NCBI GenBank assembly: GCA_031282535.1
Contig: JAITDM010000134.1
Coordinates: forward strand, 1-7,780
Direction of reading: 5' to 3'
Length of the DNA stretch: 7,780 bases
Origin: Oscillospiraceae bacterium
GTDB taxonomy: Bacteria; Bacillota; Clostridia; Oscillospirales; UBA929
Shown: positions 1 to 6,730 of the stretch, piece after piece
Numbering within the stretch: the stretch's first letter is position 1
Layout of the letters: each line of letters opens with the position of its first letter
Position numbers and translations under genes: made by a program
The notes under the pieces: generated by a model
Database searches by the model: none
The model's input: the letters and a program-made list of their open reading frames with translations, nothing else
Told to the model about the DNA's origin: nothing

Positions 1-3000
1 CTGGTAATAGGTGGCGGCGAAGCTGCCGCTCACGCCGTAGGCGGCCGCCACGTCCAGCCCGAACCGCGGCGCCTCGGTGTCCGCCGCCGTCCCGGGCGCC
101 GGCGGCGGCGCCGGCGTGATCGTCACCGGGAGCGTCACCGTGACGCTGCCCGCGATCCCCGCCCTGTCGGCGTAGCGGAAGGTGTGGCTGCGCGCGTCCC
201 CGTAGGTGAACACGTGGGAGAGCGGCGCCCCGCCGGCCGGGAAGATCTCCTCGCCGGACGTGAGCCAGACTTCGACGTCGCCGTTTGTCTCGCTTGTCCC
301 CTCCGGCGGCCTGTCGCTGCCGAACTCGTGGTACAGCCAGTGCACCTCGACCTCGGGCGGCATGAGCGCCCGAGGGTCGTAACAGACGACCCGCTCGCCG
401 AAGTACACGGCCGGGTCGTCCCCATCGTCCGCGATGTCGGTGATGTACAGCTTTTTGTCCGGGTCATACGAGCCTTTGAACGTCTCCACGGGGCCCGCCA
501 GCAGGCGCGCGTCCCGCGCGCCGCCGGCGTCGATCGCCTCCGCCGCCAGGGCGCCCTCGTAGACCAGGAATCTTTCGCCCGGCTTCACGGACCTGATCTC
601 CACCGTCCGCCGCCCCGTCTGCTCGTCTATCTCCAGCATGTCGACGTCCAATTCCAGCACGTCGACCCCGTCGAGCGCATCGTCCACGATCTCGACCGTC
701 TGCGTGTACTCCTCGCCGAAGATGTCCGCGTAGCGCATCTCGTACGTGCCGGGCCTGTTGACGTTGAGGAAGATGACCGGATTGTTGTGCCTGTCGAGGT
801 ATCCGCGGGCCACCCCGTCCTCGTATGCGTCGACCGCCCCGTCCCCATACCAAAGGGGTATGCTCCGGATGGCCGGGGCGATGATTTTCACCGGGGGGCC
901 CTGCGTATAGACCGCGACGGCCAGGGTGGGAACGCCCCCGGTGTACCACTGGCCGTCCGGTTCGAGCACCTCCTCGCCCACCGGAACATACCTGAGCTCG
1001 GCGCTCTCGATCTTCGTCCGTTCGTTTTTGACGGCGACGGCGACCGTTTCCTCGGAGGCGTGCCCCAGCGCGTCCACGAACACAAACGTCATATCGAACG
1101 TCGTCTCCGCCCCCTCGGGCAGGGTCTCGTCGAATTTATACACGCCCTTCAGCGTCACGCCGTCGTAGTCGACGTAGCCGGGGAATCCCCCGTCGTGATC
1201 CGTGGCGTAGACGCCGGTCGCCGCGGCCGCGGTCGCGTACCAGGACCCGTACGGGCGGTCGTTTTGCGCCAGCTCTATGTAGCCCGCCCGCGTCCCGTCG
1301 TCGATCCGCGCGGGGTCGAGCCCGAGCCGCCTCGAGTAGTCGTCGTCGAACCGGTAGTACACTTCGAGGCCCTCCGAGCGGCTGATGTCGTCCACCGCAA
1401 ACTGTATGCTGTACATGGGGCCGTCGTTCATCACCGCCGGCGGCGACACCACGACGGGCGCCTCGGTGTCGGCGACGCCGCCGCTCACCGTGAGAAAGCG
1501 GACGTTTTTGTAGTCGTCTATCGCGTAAAACGTGTACGAGCCGTCCCGCACCCCGCTGTCCGTCAGGTCGTATGCGCCGTTTTCCACGCGCGGGGCGCCG
1601 TCCTCCACCCCGAAGTACACGGCCGGCGGCGCGCCCAGGGCGCTCTCCGCCCGCGTGACCGTGGCCGTCACCTGCGTGTGGAAGCCCCGCTCCGGCGTGA
1701 TCGCCACCGCGAGCTCCGGCGCCTGGCTGCTCACGTCCATCACAAACTCCCTGACGTCGGACATCCGGCCGTTGGCGTACAGGAGCCGGTAGCGGATCAC
1801 GTTGCGCACGCCGTCGATCACGAGCAGATGGGGAACGTCGTCCACGTACGCGTATCCGGCGTCCACGTCCGCCTCCGCCACCGCGGCCACCTGACGGAGG
1901 ATCGTCGCTTCTCCATACACCGCCTCCCACGGGGCGTTCTCCCAGCCCACGCCGTCGAGCGCCGGCGTGGTGGCGTTCCACACCTTGATGAACAGATCCT
2001 CCCGCCGGCCGGCGTCGATGGCCGAGAGGTCAAAGCGCAGCGTGTGTTCGACCCCCGTCACATAGGTCCCGTCCACATACGTGCCGGCCGTGAACCGGCG
2101 CGTCTCGTCAAACGGCGTGTCGTACTGTTTGGCGCCGCCCAGGACCCCCGCCCCGAACGTGTACCGGGCGGTCAGCCCGGCCACGTACTCCGCGGGCTCC
2201 TCCCCCTCGGGCGCCGCCAGCGAGAAGTCGTCCTTTTCAAACACATCGGGGTGGACCTGACTCTCCGTCACGCCGTTCTTTCTGGTCACGTCCACGACGA
2301 ACCGGTACCGGCCGTCGGGGTAGCCCCCGTCGACCGCCGGGATCTCCGTGTAGACGCCGGGCGTGACGGGCACCGTGCACACCGCCGTGCCCGGCCACTC
2401 CGGGCCGCTCTCCGACGCCCGCTCCACCGTCAGCGCGGCGCTCCCCACGTCGTCGTATTCGCCCCAGTTTGTCAGGCCGAACAGTCTCTTGTAGTTGTTT
2501 TCGATGGCGACGTCGAACTTCAGCCCCGCGATGTCGGCGACATACTTGACCCCGCCGCTCCACGGCCCGTTCCATCTGCTGTTCATCTTCTCCTCCGGCG
2601 GCGCGATCTGCGTCACCGTGACCCGGTGCACGGGGCCGTTCATCGTGTCGTTCCCCGTGATCTTGTACAGATAGTGCGCCCCCTGCACCGGCACCCCGTC
2701 GCCGTCCGCGACATAGTCGTCCCACGAGGTCGCGTCGTTATTGAACGTCAGGTCATACCCCACGTACACGGAGACATAGCATTCCCCGTAGTAGCCGCCG
2801 TTCATCATCTGCGCCACGCGCCCGTCCGTCCATTGGCCCGCGTTGGCGGGCGCAGCCGGGTCAAACAGGTCCAGGCCGTCCGCCTCGGTGAACGTCCGCC
2901 TGTCAAAGAACCCCCGCCAGTCGGATATGCGCACCGCCGGCCGTACGAACACCCACGCCTGCGCCTGATGTTCGCCGTTGTCCCCGACCCTCTGGGCCGG

Positions 3001-5664
3001 CATGTCGAGAACCAGCGAGGGCCTCGGCGCGGTCTCCGTGTCCGCCTGTACGCTGTACCGCGGCGCGTTCCGGTGCTCCAGGTTGATGGCAAACGGGAAC
3101 GGGCCGCCGACCCCGCGGTTGGCCGCGGTCGCCCTGTCCCCGGCCCGCACATAGAGTTCCGTCTCGTGTTTCACCGCCCCGGTCAGCTCCGTCTCGGCGG
3201 TGATCTGCGCAAAGCGGGGCGCGCCGCTGTACGACGTGAGGCCGGGGTACGGGTCGGACGGCAGGGCGGAGACCCAGCCGTTTTCGTCGGGCGGCGCGCC
3301 CTGCGCCGTCCACTGGTACGCAACGCCGGTGTAATCGATCCCGCTCACGTCTTCGAGGCGCAGCTCCACGGAGAAGCGCACCCGGGCCGCGGCGGCGTCG
3401 ATGACGGCGCTCCTGTTCTTTACGACGGAGACCGCGGGCGGCGCGGCGTCGGTGAAGGAGGCGACGTTCCCGGCCTCCAGCCGGATATCGCCCATCGCAT
3501 TCCCCCCGGCCAGGTCGTACACCGTATAGCGAAAACCGGAACCCGTCACATCCAGGCCCTCCAGGCCCTCCAGCGCCACATGGAGGTACTGTTTTTCTGC
3601 GACCGGCAGCAGCGGCATGCGCTCCGAGCCGTACGCGCCCGCCCACTCGTACCACGTGACCCCCACGCTGCTGTAGGCGGCCGGCTCATCGGGCGAGGTG
3701 GTCACCGCGTAGCGGATTCTCATCTCCTCCCGCGGCTTCGTCAGCGCGGCCGCGCTTGAAAATACCCAATAGAGGTAGCTTTGGCTCGGTTTCGAGGTCC
3801 CCCGCTCCGCCACGCCGGAGAGCGCGTCGCTGAGCTCGATCGGGATGTAAAACCGGTTGACGCGGCCCGCGCTGTCCGTGCCGAGTTCCGGCAGGTACCT
3901 GTCCAGGGCGGCGTTTCGCGGCAGATCCACCTTCACCTCGGGCGCCACCGCGTCGAGGATGTACTGCTGGGCGGGGCTCACGCCGATCGGATTGTTCTGC
4001 GCGAAGACGTTCCCGCTGGAGTCCGTCAGGCCCCCCGTCTTCCTGACGTACTTGATGGCGACGGGGCTGTTCTGGGCGCCGCTCTCCATCTGACTGCCGA
4101 CGAAGTTTTGCATCCCCTCGAAGCGCACCACCGTTCTCGGCCGGCCGTTGACCGGCGTTTCCGTGTACCCGTAGTCCGCCGTCGCCGTCATCGTCTCTCC
4201 TCTCCCGTTCACGACGTTGAGCTCGGCGGTCATGCCGTCAAAGAAATATTTCCCCGACGCGGCCCGGTCGTGGGCGAGCACCTCGCTGAAGGTGACGACG
4301 GGCGTGACCAGGGTGTTGTACGGCCCGATGTACGGACTCGCGTTGTCTTGCCAATGGCTGCCTATGCCGACTCGGTAGGTCGTCACCTCCAGGTGTACGC
4401 TCTCCACCTTGGGCGCGATCGTGTCGATGGCGACGTCGCCCGCCCACGTGCCGAAGTGGTCCGGCGCGGGGTTGCCCGCGAGATCGGTGATCAGGGAGCT
4501 GACGGTGAACAGGTCGTTGTACTGGCTGCGGTAGGCCGTGTTGCTATACGTGCCCCCGCCGAAGTTGTGCAGCAGCGTAAAGGGCTTGCCGCTCGCGGCG
4601 AGCACGCTCTGCGCGCCCTCTTTCATGCCGCGTATGCCCTTGATCGCCCAGTCGACGCTGCCCTGCGGCGCCGTGTAGGCAAAGGTCAGAAACCGGTCGG
4701 AGACCTTCACGAGCTGCGCCGTCGGGATGTTCGTCTGCATGTCCATCCCGGTGGCGAGGTCCTTGACGGCCAGCTCTATGAACACGTTGTGATTGGCGTT
4801 GTTGTCCGAGAACCGTATCGGCTCGTCGTACTCTATGTGGATGTACGCGGTCTCCCCCTTCGAGACGCCCGCGACCTGCGCGCCGGCGGGGTCGTTCGTC
4901 CTCGTGACAAAGGCGCGCTGGGGCTGCGGCGCCTTCGCGTCGGCAAACGAGAGCGAGGGGTTCGCGAAACGCGTCACCGCCTCCGCGCAGTGCCCCCCCT
5001 GGTAGATCTCGAGTCTGATCCGAAACTTGTGGTTCGGATACGCGAGCGGGTGCAGCGGCGCGTAAATCGACACGTCGGAATATTTATATTTCCCGTGGCT
5101 CCGGTAGTCGTCGTTCCAGCCGCCGTCCCCAAACATGCGGACGTTCGCCTTGTAGACCGAGTTGCGGGTGGCGGCGTCGTAGTAGTCGGAGGACAGCAGC
5201 CCCACCTGATAGGTCGCGTACTGTGTGACTCTGAACAGGCTCCCTCCGTGCGTGTGCACCTTGTTGGCGAGATTCATGCTGATGCTGATCTGGAGCCCGC
5301 CGCTCTGTCGGATCTGTTCCAGCGCGGGGTCGAGCGTCTCCAGCACGCGGGTGTACGTCGCGTCGAACTGCTTCTTTTCGCTGAAATAGCTCAGCGCGCC
5401 GCCGGTAAACTGACTGATCGCGTTCATAAAGCCAAATACGCCCTGCGTGTAGTCGTCGTAGTACATCTGGTTCTGGGACGCCGCCGCCGTCAGGATGGGC
5501 AGCGCGGTCTGCGCCGGGCTGTAGACCGCCACGGCCGCGCGCGCGGGCAGGGGACAGGCCAGCTGCGCCGCCAGCACCGCCGCCAACACGAGGAGCGACT
5601 GCACACGTCTGAACCCGGATGTCCTCATCTTCTTCGCTCTCGACTTCTCTTTCGCCCTCTTCAT
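1..5664 (-). CDS. Giant exported multi-Ig-like surface protein (C-terminus beyond window)
   Basis: The frame is open for 1888 codons from the ATG at 5664-5662 to the window edge, with no stop seen. This start is chosen because AAGGAG lies 9 nt upstream; a second ATG at codon 13 has only a weak site. Residues 1-43 form a long signal peptide: a very basic n-region (KRAKEKSRAKKMRTSGFRR), a hydrophobic core at about 21-36, and ARA|A cleavage at 43/44. Residues 45-260 match no family I recognise. Residues about 268-402 and 448-556 resemble SbsA/Big_5-like Ig modules, with a central FSE or YDEP strand and a closing TDLAGN or TDSSGN. Further module boundaries carry a D-x(1-3)-AP motif near 415, 573, 740, 1315, 1400 and 1863. 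Residues 1851-1858 are a Pro/Ala linker. No enzyme motif, SLH domain or sortase signal is visible, but the C-terminus is missing. By family it is probably a cell-surface adhesin or structural protein; the ligand is unknown. Confidence 0.9.
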   Translation of the reverse strand, partial: MKRAKEKSRAKKMRTSGFRRVQSLLVLAAVLAAQLACPLPARAAVAVYSPAQTALPILTAAASQNQMYYDDYTQGVFGFMNAISQFTGGALSYFSEKKQFDATYTRVLETLDPALEQIRQSGGLQISISMNLANKVHTHGGSLFRVTQYATYQVGLLSSDYYDAATRNSVYKANVRMFGDGGWNDDYRSHGKYKYSDVSIYAPLHPLAYPNHKFRIRLEIYQGGHCAEAVTRFANPSLSFADAKAPQPQRAFVTRTNDPAGAQVAGVSKGETAYIHIEYDEPIRFSDNNANHNVFIELAVKDLATGMDMQTNIPTAQLVKVSDRFLTFAYTAPQGSVDWAIKGIRGMKEGAQSVLAASGKPFTLLHNFGGGTYSNTAYRSQYNDLFTVSSLITDLAGNPAPDHFGTWAGDVAIDTIAPKVESVHLEVTTYRVGIGSHWQDNASPYIGPYNTLVTPVVTFSEVLAHDRAASGKYFFDGMTAELNVVNGRGETMTATADYGYTETPVNGRPRTVVRFEGMQNFVGSQMESGAQNSPVAIKYVRKTGGLTDSSGNVFAQNNPIGVSPAQQYILDAVAPEVKVDLPRNAALDRYLPELGTDSAGRVNRFYIPIELSDALSGVAERGTSKPSQSYLYWVFSSAAALTKPREEMRIRYAVTTSPDEPAAYSSVGVTWYEWAGAYGSERMPLLPVAEKQYLHVALEGLEGLDVTGSGFRYTVYDLAGGNAMGDIRLEAGNVASFTDAAPPAVSVVKNRSAVIDAAAARVRFSVELRLEDVSGIDYTGVAYQWTAQGAPPDENGWVSALPSDPYPGLTSYSGAPRFAQITAETELTGAVKHETELYVRAGDRATAANRGVGGPFPFAINLEHRNAPRYSVQADTETAPRPSLVLDMPAQRVGDNGEHQAQAWVFVRPAVRISDWRGFFDRRTFTEADGLDLFDPAAPANAGQWTDGRVAQMMNGGYYGECYVSVYVGYDLTFNNDATSWDDYVADGDGVPVQGAHYLYKITGNDTMNGPVHRVTVTQIAPPEEKMNSRWNGPWSGGVKYVADIAGLKFDVAIENNYKRLFGLTNWGEYDDVGSAALTVERASESGPEWPGTAVCTVPVTPGVYTEIPAVDGGYPDGRYRFVVDVTRKNGVTESQVHPDVFEKDDFSLAAPEGEEPAEYVAGLTARYTFGAGVLGGAKQYDTPFDETRRFTAGTYVDGTYVTGVEHTLRFDLSAIDAGRREDLFIKVWNATTPALDGVGWENAPWEAVYGEATILRQVAAVAEADVDAGYAYVDDVPHLLVIDGVRNVIRYRLLYANGRMSDVREFVMDVSSQAPELAVAITPERGFHTQVTATVTRAESALGAPPAVYFGVEDGAPRVENGAYDLTDSGVRDGSYTFYAIDDYKNVRFLTVSGGVADTEAPVVVSPPAVMNDGPMYSIQFAVDDISRSEGLEVYYRFDDDYSRRLGLDPARIDDGTRAGYIELAQNDRPYGSWYATAAAATGVYATDHDGGFPGYVDYDGVTLKGVYKFDETLPEGAETTFDMTFVFVDALGHASEETVAVAVKNERTKIESAELRYVPVGEEVLEPDGQWYTGGVPTLAVAVYTQGPPVKIIAPAIRSIPLWYGDGAVDAYEDGVARGYLDRHNNPVIFLNVNRPGTYEMRYADIFGEEYTQTVEIVDDALDGVDVLELDVDMLEIDEQTGRRTVEIRSVKPGERFLVYEGALAAEAIDAGGARDARLLAGPVETFKGSYDPDKKLYITDIADDGDDPAVYFGERVVCYDPRALMPPEVEVHWLYHEFGSDRPPEGTSETNGDVEVWLTSGEEIFPAGGAPLSHVFTYGDARSHTFRYADRAGIAGSVTVTLPVTITPAPPPAPGTAADTEAPRFGLDVAAAYGVSGSFAATYYQ
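3551..3573 (-). repeat. Short 9-bp tandem repeat inside the giant gene
   Basis: The unit TCCAGGCCC occurs twice in a row, followed by the first five bases of a third copy. On the coding (minus) strand it gives Leu-Glu-Gly-Leu-Glu-Gly-Leu at residues 698-704. Because the unit is nine bases, gain or loss of a copy keeps the frame and changes the protein by three residues. Confidence 0.7.
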
Positions 5665-5673
5665 GTCAGCTTT

Positions 5674-5679
5674 CTCCTT
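5674..5679 (-). promoter_or_regulatory. Ribosome binding site of the giant surface protein gene
   Basis: Read on the minus strand this is AAGGAG, 9 nt before the ATG at 5664-5662. It fixes the start, because the alternative in-frame ATG at 5628-5626 has only scattered G/A residues upstream and would cut off most of the basic n-region of the signal peptide. Confidence 0.8.
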
Positions 5680-5722
5680 TGCCTTCAAATTTCTTACATG
5701 CGCGTTGAACCGTCTTTCGCCC

Positions 5723-5742
5723 GCGCGGGGCACCCGCCGCGC
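5723..5742 (-). other. GC-rich hairpin in the 5' leader of the giant gene
   Basis: On the minus strand these 20 bases can fold with GCGCGG pairing to CCGCGC, one bulged C, two more G-C pairs, and a GTG loop, eight base pairs in all. The element lies 58 nt upstream of the ATG, between the start codon and the best minus-strand promoter candidates, so it would be in the leader RNA. No U-run follows, so it is not an intrinsic terminator. It could affect mRNA stability or simply reflect high GC. Confidence 0.4.
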
Positions 5743-5789
5743 CGCCCGTATTTTGGTCAAATGCACTGGAAACGTTCCGGGCAATGCGC

Positions 5790-5800
5790 CTTGTCACAAG
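5790..5800. repeat. Small inverted repeat over the plus-strand -35 box
   Basis: CTTGT-C-ACAAG is a perfect 5-bp inverted repeat around a single central base, and it covers the -35 hexamer. In this position it could be an operator half-site pair for a repressor. It is short enough to occur by chance, and LytTR regulators usually bind direct repeats, so the neighbouring regulator is not an obvious ligand. Confidence 0.3.
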
Positions 5801-5819
5801 CAAAATTATCTGTTATACT
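5791..5819 (+). promoter_or_regulatory. Sigma-A type promoter with extended -10, reading toward the regulator
   Basis: The -35 box TTGTCA (5791-5796, five of six consensus bases) and the -10 box TATACT (5814-5819, five of six) are separated by exactly 17 bp. A TG at 5811-5812 gives an extended -10. This is the best promoter in the window. Transcription would start near 5826, leaving about 170 nt of untranslated leader before the regulator ATG at 5996. It probably drives both the regulator and the coupled exported-protein gene. Confidence 0.75.
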
Positions 5820-5839
5820 GTTGAATAGAGAGAGATCAT

Positions 5840-5879
5840 GTTACAAAAGAGCCTATCAATTGGTTCAAATGTCTGTCAA
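5840..5879 (-). promoter_or_regulatory. Candidate promoter(s) for the giant surface protein gene
   Basis: Two overlapping minus-strand candidates occur. One has a perfect TTGACA -35 (5879-5874) but a poor -10, TAGGCT (5855-5850), with an 18-bp spacer. The other has TTGAAC (5868-5863) and TGTAAC (5845-5840), each four of six consensus, with a 17-bp spacer. Either would start transcription about 165-180 nt upstream of the giant gene. Both are weaker than the opposing plus-strand promoter, so the gene may need an activator or may be weakly transcribed. Which one is used, if either, cannot be told from sequence. Confidence 0.4.
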
Positions 5880-5980
5880 GTTTTGGGGGCTGAAAGTCCA
5901 TTTTTCCGCGCGAAACTACACGCGCCCGTTGTTTGGTTTCCATTTTTTGTAAATTCCAGACTGTTCACTGTAAAACGCAC

Positions 5981-5988
5981 GGGGGGGG
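5981..5988 (+). repeat. Run of eight G at the ribosome binding site of the regulator
   Basis: Eight consecutive G are followed by CGGGCCT and then the ATG at 5996. No AGGAGG-like site is present, so this G-rich block must serve as the ribosome binding site, using G-U wobble against the anti-Shine-Dalgarno sequence. It ends 7 nt before the start codon. Homopolymer runs of this length are prone to slippage, and a length change would alter the site and its spacing. Confidence 0.75.
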
Positions 5989-5995
5989 CGGGCCT

Positions 5996-6730
5996 ATGCA
6001 GATCGCGATTGTGGACGACAGCGCGTCGGACCGGCAGACACTGCGCACCCTGCTGCGCGCGCAGCCGCCGCCGGGGCGGGACGACGCGTGGCATCTCTCG
6101 GAATACGCCGCCGCCGGCGCGTTTCTGGCCGATTTCCGGCCGGGCCGGTTTCAGATTGTCTTTCTCGACATCTACCTCGGCGGGGAGGACGGCATGGAGA
6201 CCGCGCGGGCGGTGCGCGCCGCCGACCCGGACTGCCGTCTGGTCTTTTTTACCGGCAGCCGCGACCACGCGGTGGACTCCTACCTGGTGCGCGCCAGCTA
6301 TTATCTGACCAAGCCCGTCGAGGAGGCGCGCCTGCGCGACGCGCTTTTGCTGTGCTGCGAGGCGCTGCGGCCGGACGACCGCACGCTGGCGGTGCATGTG
6401 GGCGGGGCCCGCACCGAGGTGCCGCTGCGCGACCTCTGCTACCTCGACTGCCAAAACCGCCGCGTACGCCTGCACCTGCACGCGAAGGACAGCCTGACCG
6501 TCTCCGACAGCCTGGCCGCGGTGTCCGCCGCCGTGCTGGCGGACGCGCGGTTTCTCTGCTGCAACAAGGGTGTCATCGTCAACCTGGCGCATGTCTGGCA
6601 CGCCGACGCGGCCGAATTCGTGCTCACGGACGGACGGCGCGTGCCCCTGCGCATCCACGGCCGGGGCGCGCTGAAGAAGGCGTTTCTCGCATACTCCCTG
6701 CAGGACCTGGGAAGGAGGGGCCCGCATTGA
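5996..6730 (+). CDS. LytTR-family response regulator
   Basis: This complete 244-residue cytoplasmic transcription regulator has an AlgR/AgrA/LytR-like layout and length. Residues 1-120 are a receiver domain: acidic pair D7-D8, phosphoacceptor D58 in VFLDIYLGG, T86 in FFTGS, Y96, and K106-P107 in YYLTKP. All the residues needed for phosphorylation by a histidine kinase are present. Residues about 130-236 are a LytTR DNA-binding domain, shown by LCYLDCQNRRVRLHL, FLCCNKGVIVNLAHV and VPLRIHGRGALKKAFLAY. The start at 5996 places MQIAIVDD at the N-terminus, as normal for receivers; a TTG 63 bases upstream in frame would add a sequence unlike any receiver. No kinase lies next to it, although such regulators usually have one. 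It overlaps the downstream exported-protein gene by 4 bp and diverges from the giant surface gene, both plausible targets. LytTR proteins often control surface or secreted products; the target here is inferred. Confidence 0.95.
   Translation: MQIAIVDDSASDRQTLRTLLRAQPPPGRDDAWHLSEYAAAGAFLADFRPGRFQIVFLDIYLGGEDGMETARAVRAADPDCRLVFFTGSRDHAVDSYLVRASYYLTKPVEEARLRDALLLCCEALRPDDRTLAVHVGGARTEVPLRDLCYLDCQNRRVRLHLHAKDSLTVSDSLAAVSAAVLADARFLCCNKGVIVNLAHVWHADAAEFVLTDGRRVPLRIHGRGALKKAFLAYSLQDLGRRGPH
6713..6718 (+). promoter_or_regulatory. Ribosome binding site of the coupled exported-protein gene
   Basis: AGGAGG lies inside the last codons of the regulator, 8 nt before a TTG start. It is the strongest such site in the window and supports the unusual TTG start. 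With the 4-bp overlap it points to translational coupling. Confidence 0.8.

Larger units (their letters stand above)
5665..5995. other. Divergent intergenic region between the giant gene and the regulator
   Basis: These 331 bases separate two genes that point away from each other. The left part (about 5700-5750) is GC-rich with strong secondary structure. The right part (about 5749-5980) is clearly richer in A+T than the genes and holds promoter-like sequences for both directions. There is no convincing RNA gene or transcription terminator. A frame opens at the ATG at 5838 and runs about 50 codons through this region before entering the regulator gene out of frame. It has only a GAGAG-type site upstream and no recognisable product, so I do not call it a gene. 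Confidence 0.8.

Noticed and set aside
2692..2721. Calcium-binding or dockerin-like loop around DDYVADGDGV in the giant protein
   Set aside because: Only one Asp-rich loop is present, without the paired repeat and spacing of a dockerin or EF-hand.
184..3759. A 1191-codon open frame on the plus strand
   Set aside because: It lies in codon register opposite the giant exported-protein gene. It has a GTG start with no good ribosome binding site, a strongly Arg/Val/His/Pro-skewed product, and no recognisable domain. It exists because the sense gene avoids TTA, CTA and TCA codons.
5550..5560. Lipoprotein signal at Cys37 of the giant protein
   Set aside because: The residues before the Cys (AQLA) do not fit a lipobox, and an ARA|A signal peptidase I site follows shortly after.
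5886..5907. Possible terminator or attenuator in the regulator leader (GGGC, UGAAA loop, GUCC, then five U)
   Set aside because: The stem is only four pairs, one of them G-U, and is too weak for intrinsic termination.
3781..5952. A 723-codon open frame on the plus strand
   Set aside because: Same cause as above. It also runs past the start of the real gene into the intergenic region, and it has no signal or domain of its own.
5810..5972. CTGTT-like direct repeats (5810, 5818, 5961) as LytTR binding sites
   Set aside because: Spacing is not the expected pair of about 9-bp sites with a 12-bp gap, and the matches to the known consensus are partial.
5838..6308. A 156-codon frame beginning in the leader of the regulator
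   Set aside because: It has a weak ribosome site, and two thirds of it overlaps the regulator out of frame with a low-complexity Arg/Ala/Pro product. Only its possible in-frame fusion after a G insertion is kept as a remark.
5876..6727. A 283-codon open frame on the minus strand opposite the response regulator
   Set aside because: The plus strand here has clear receiver and LytTR motifs with all key residues. The minus-strand product shows none and is a mirror of the GC-rich coding sequence.
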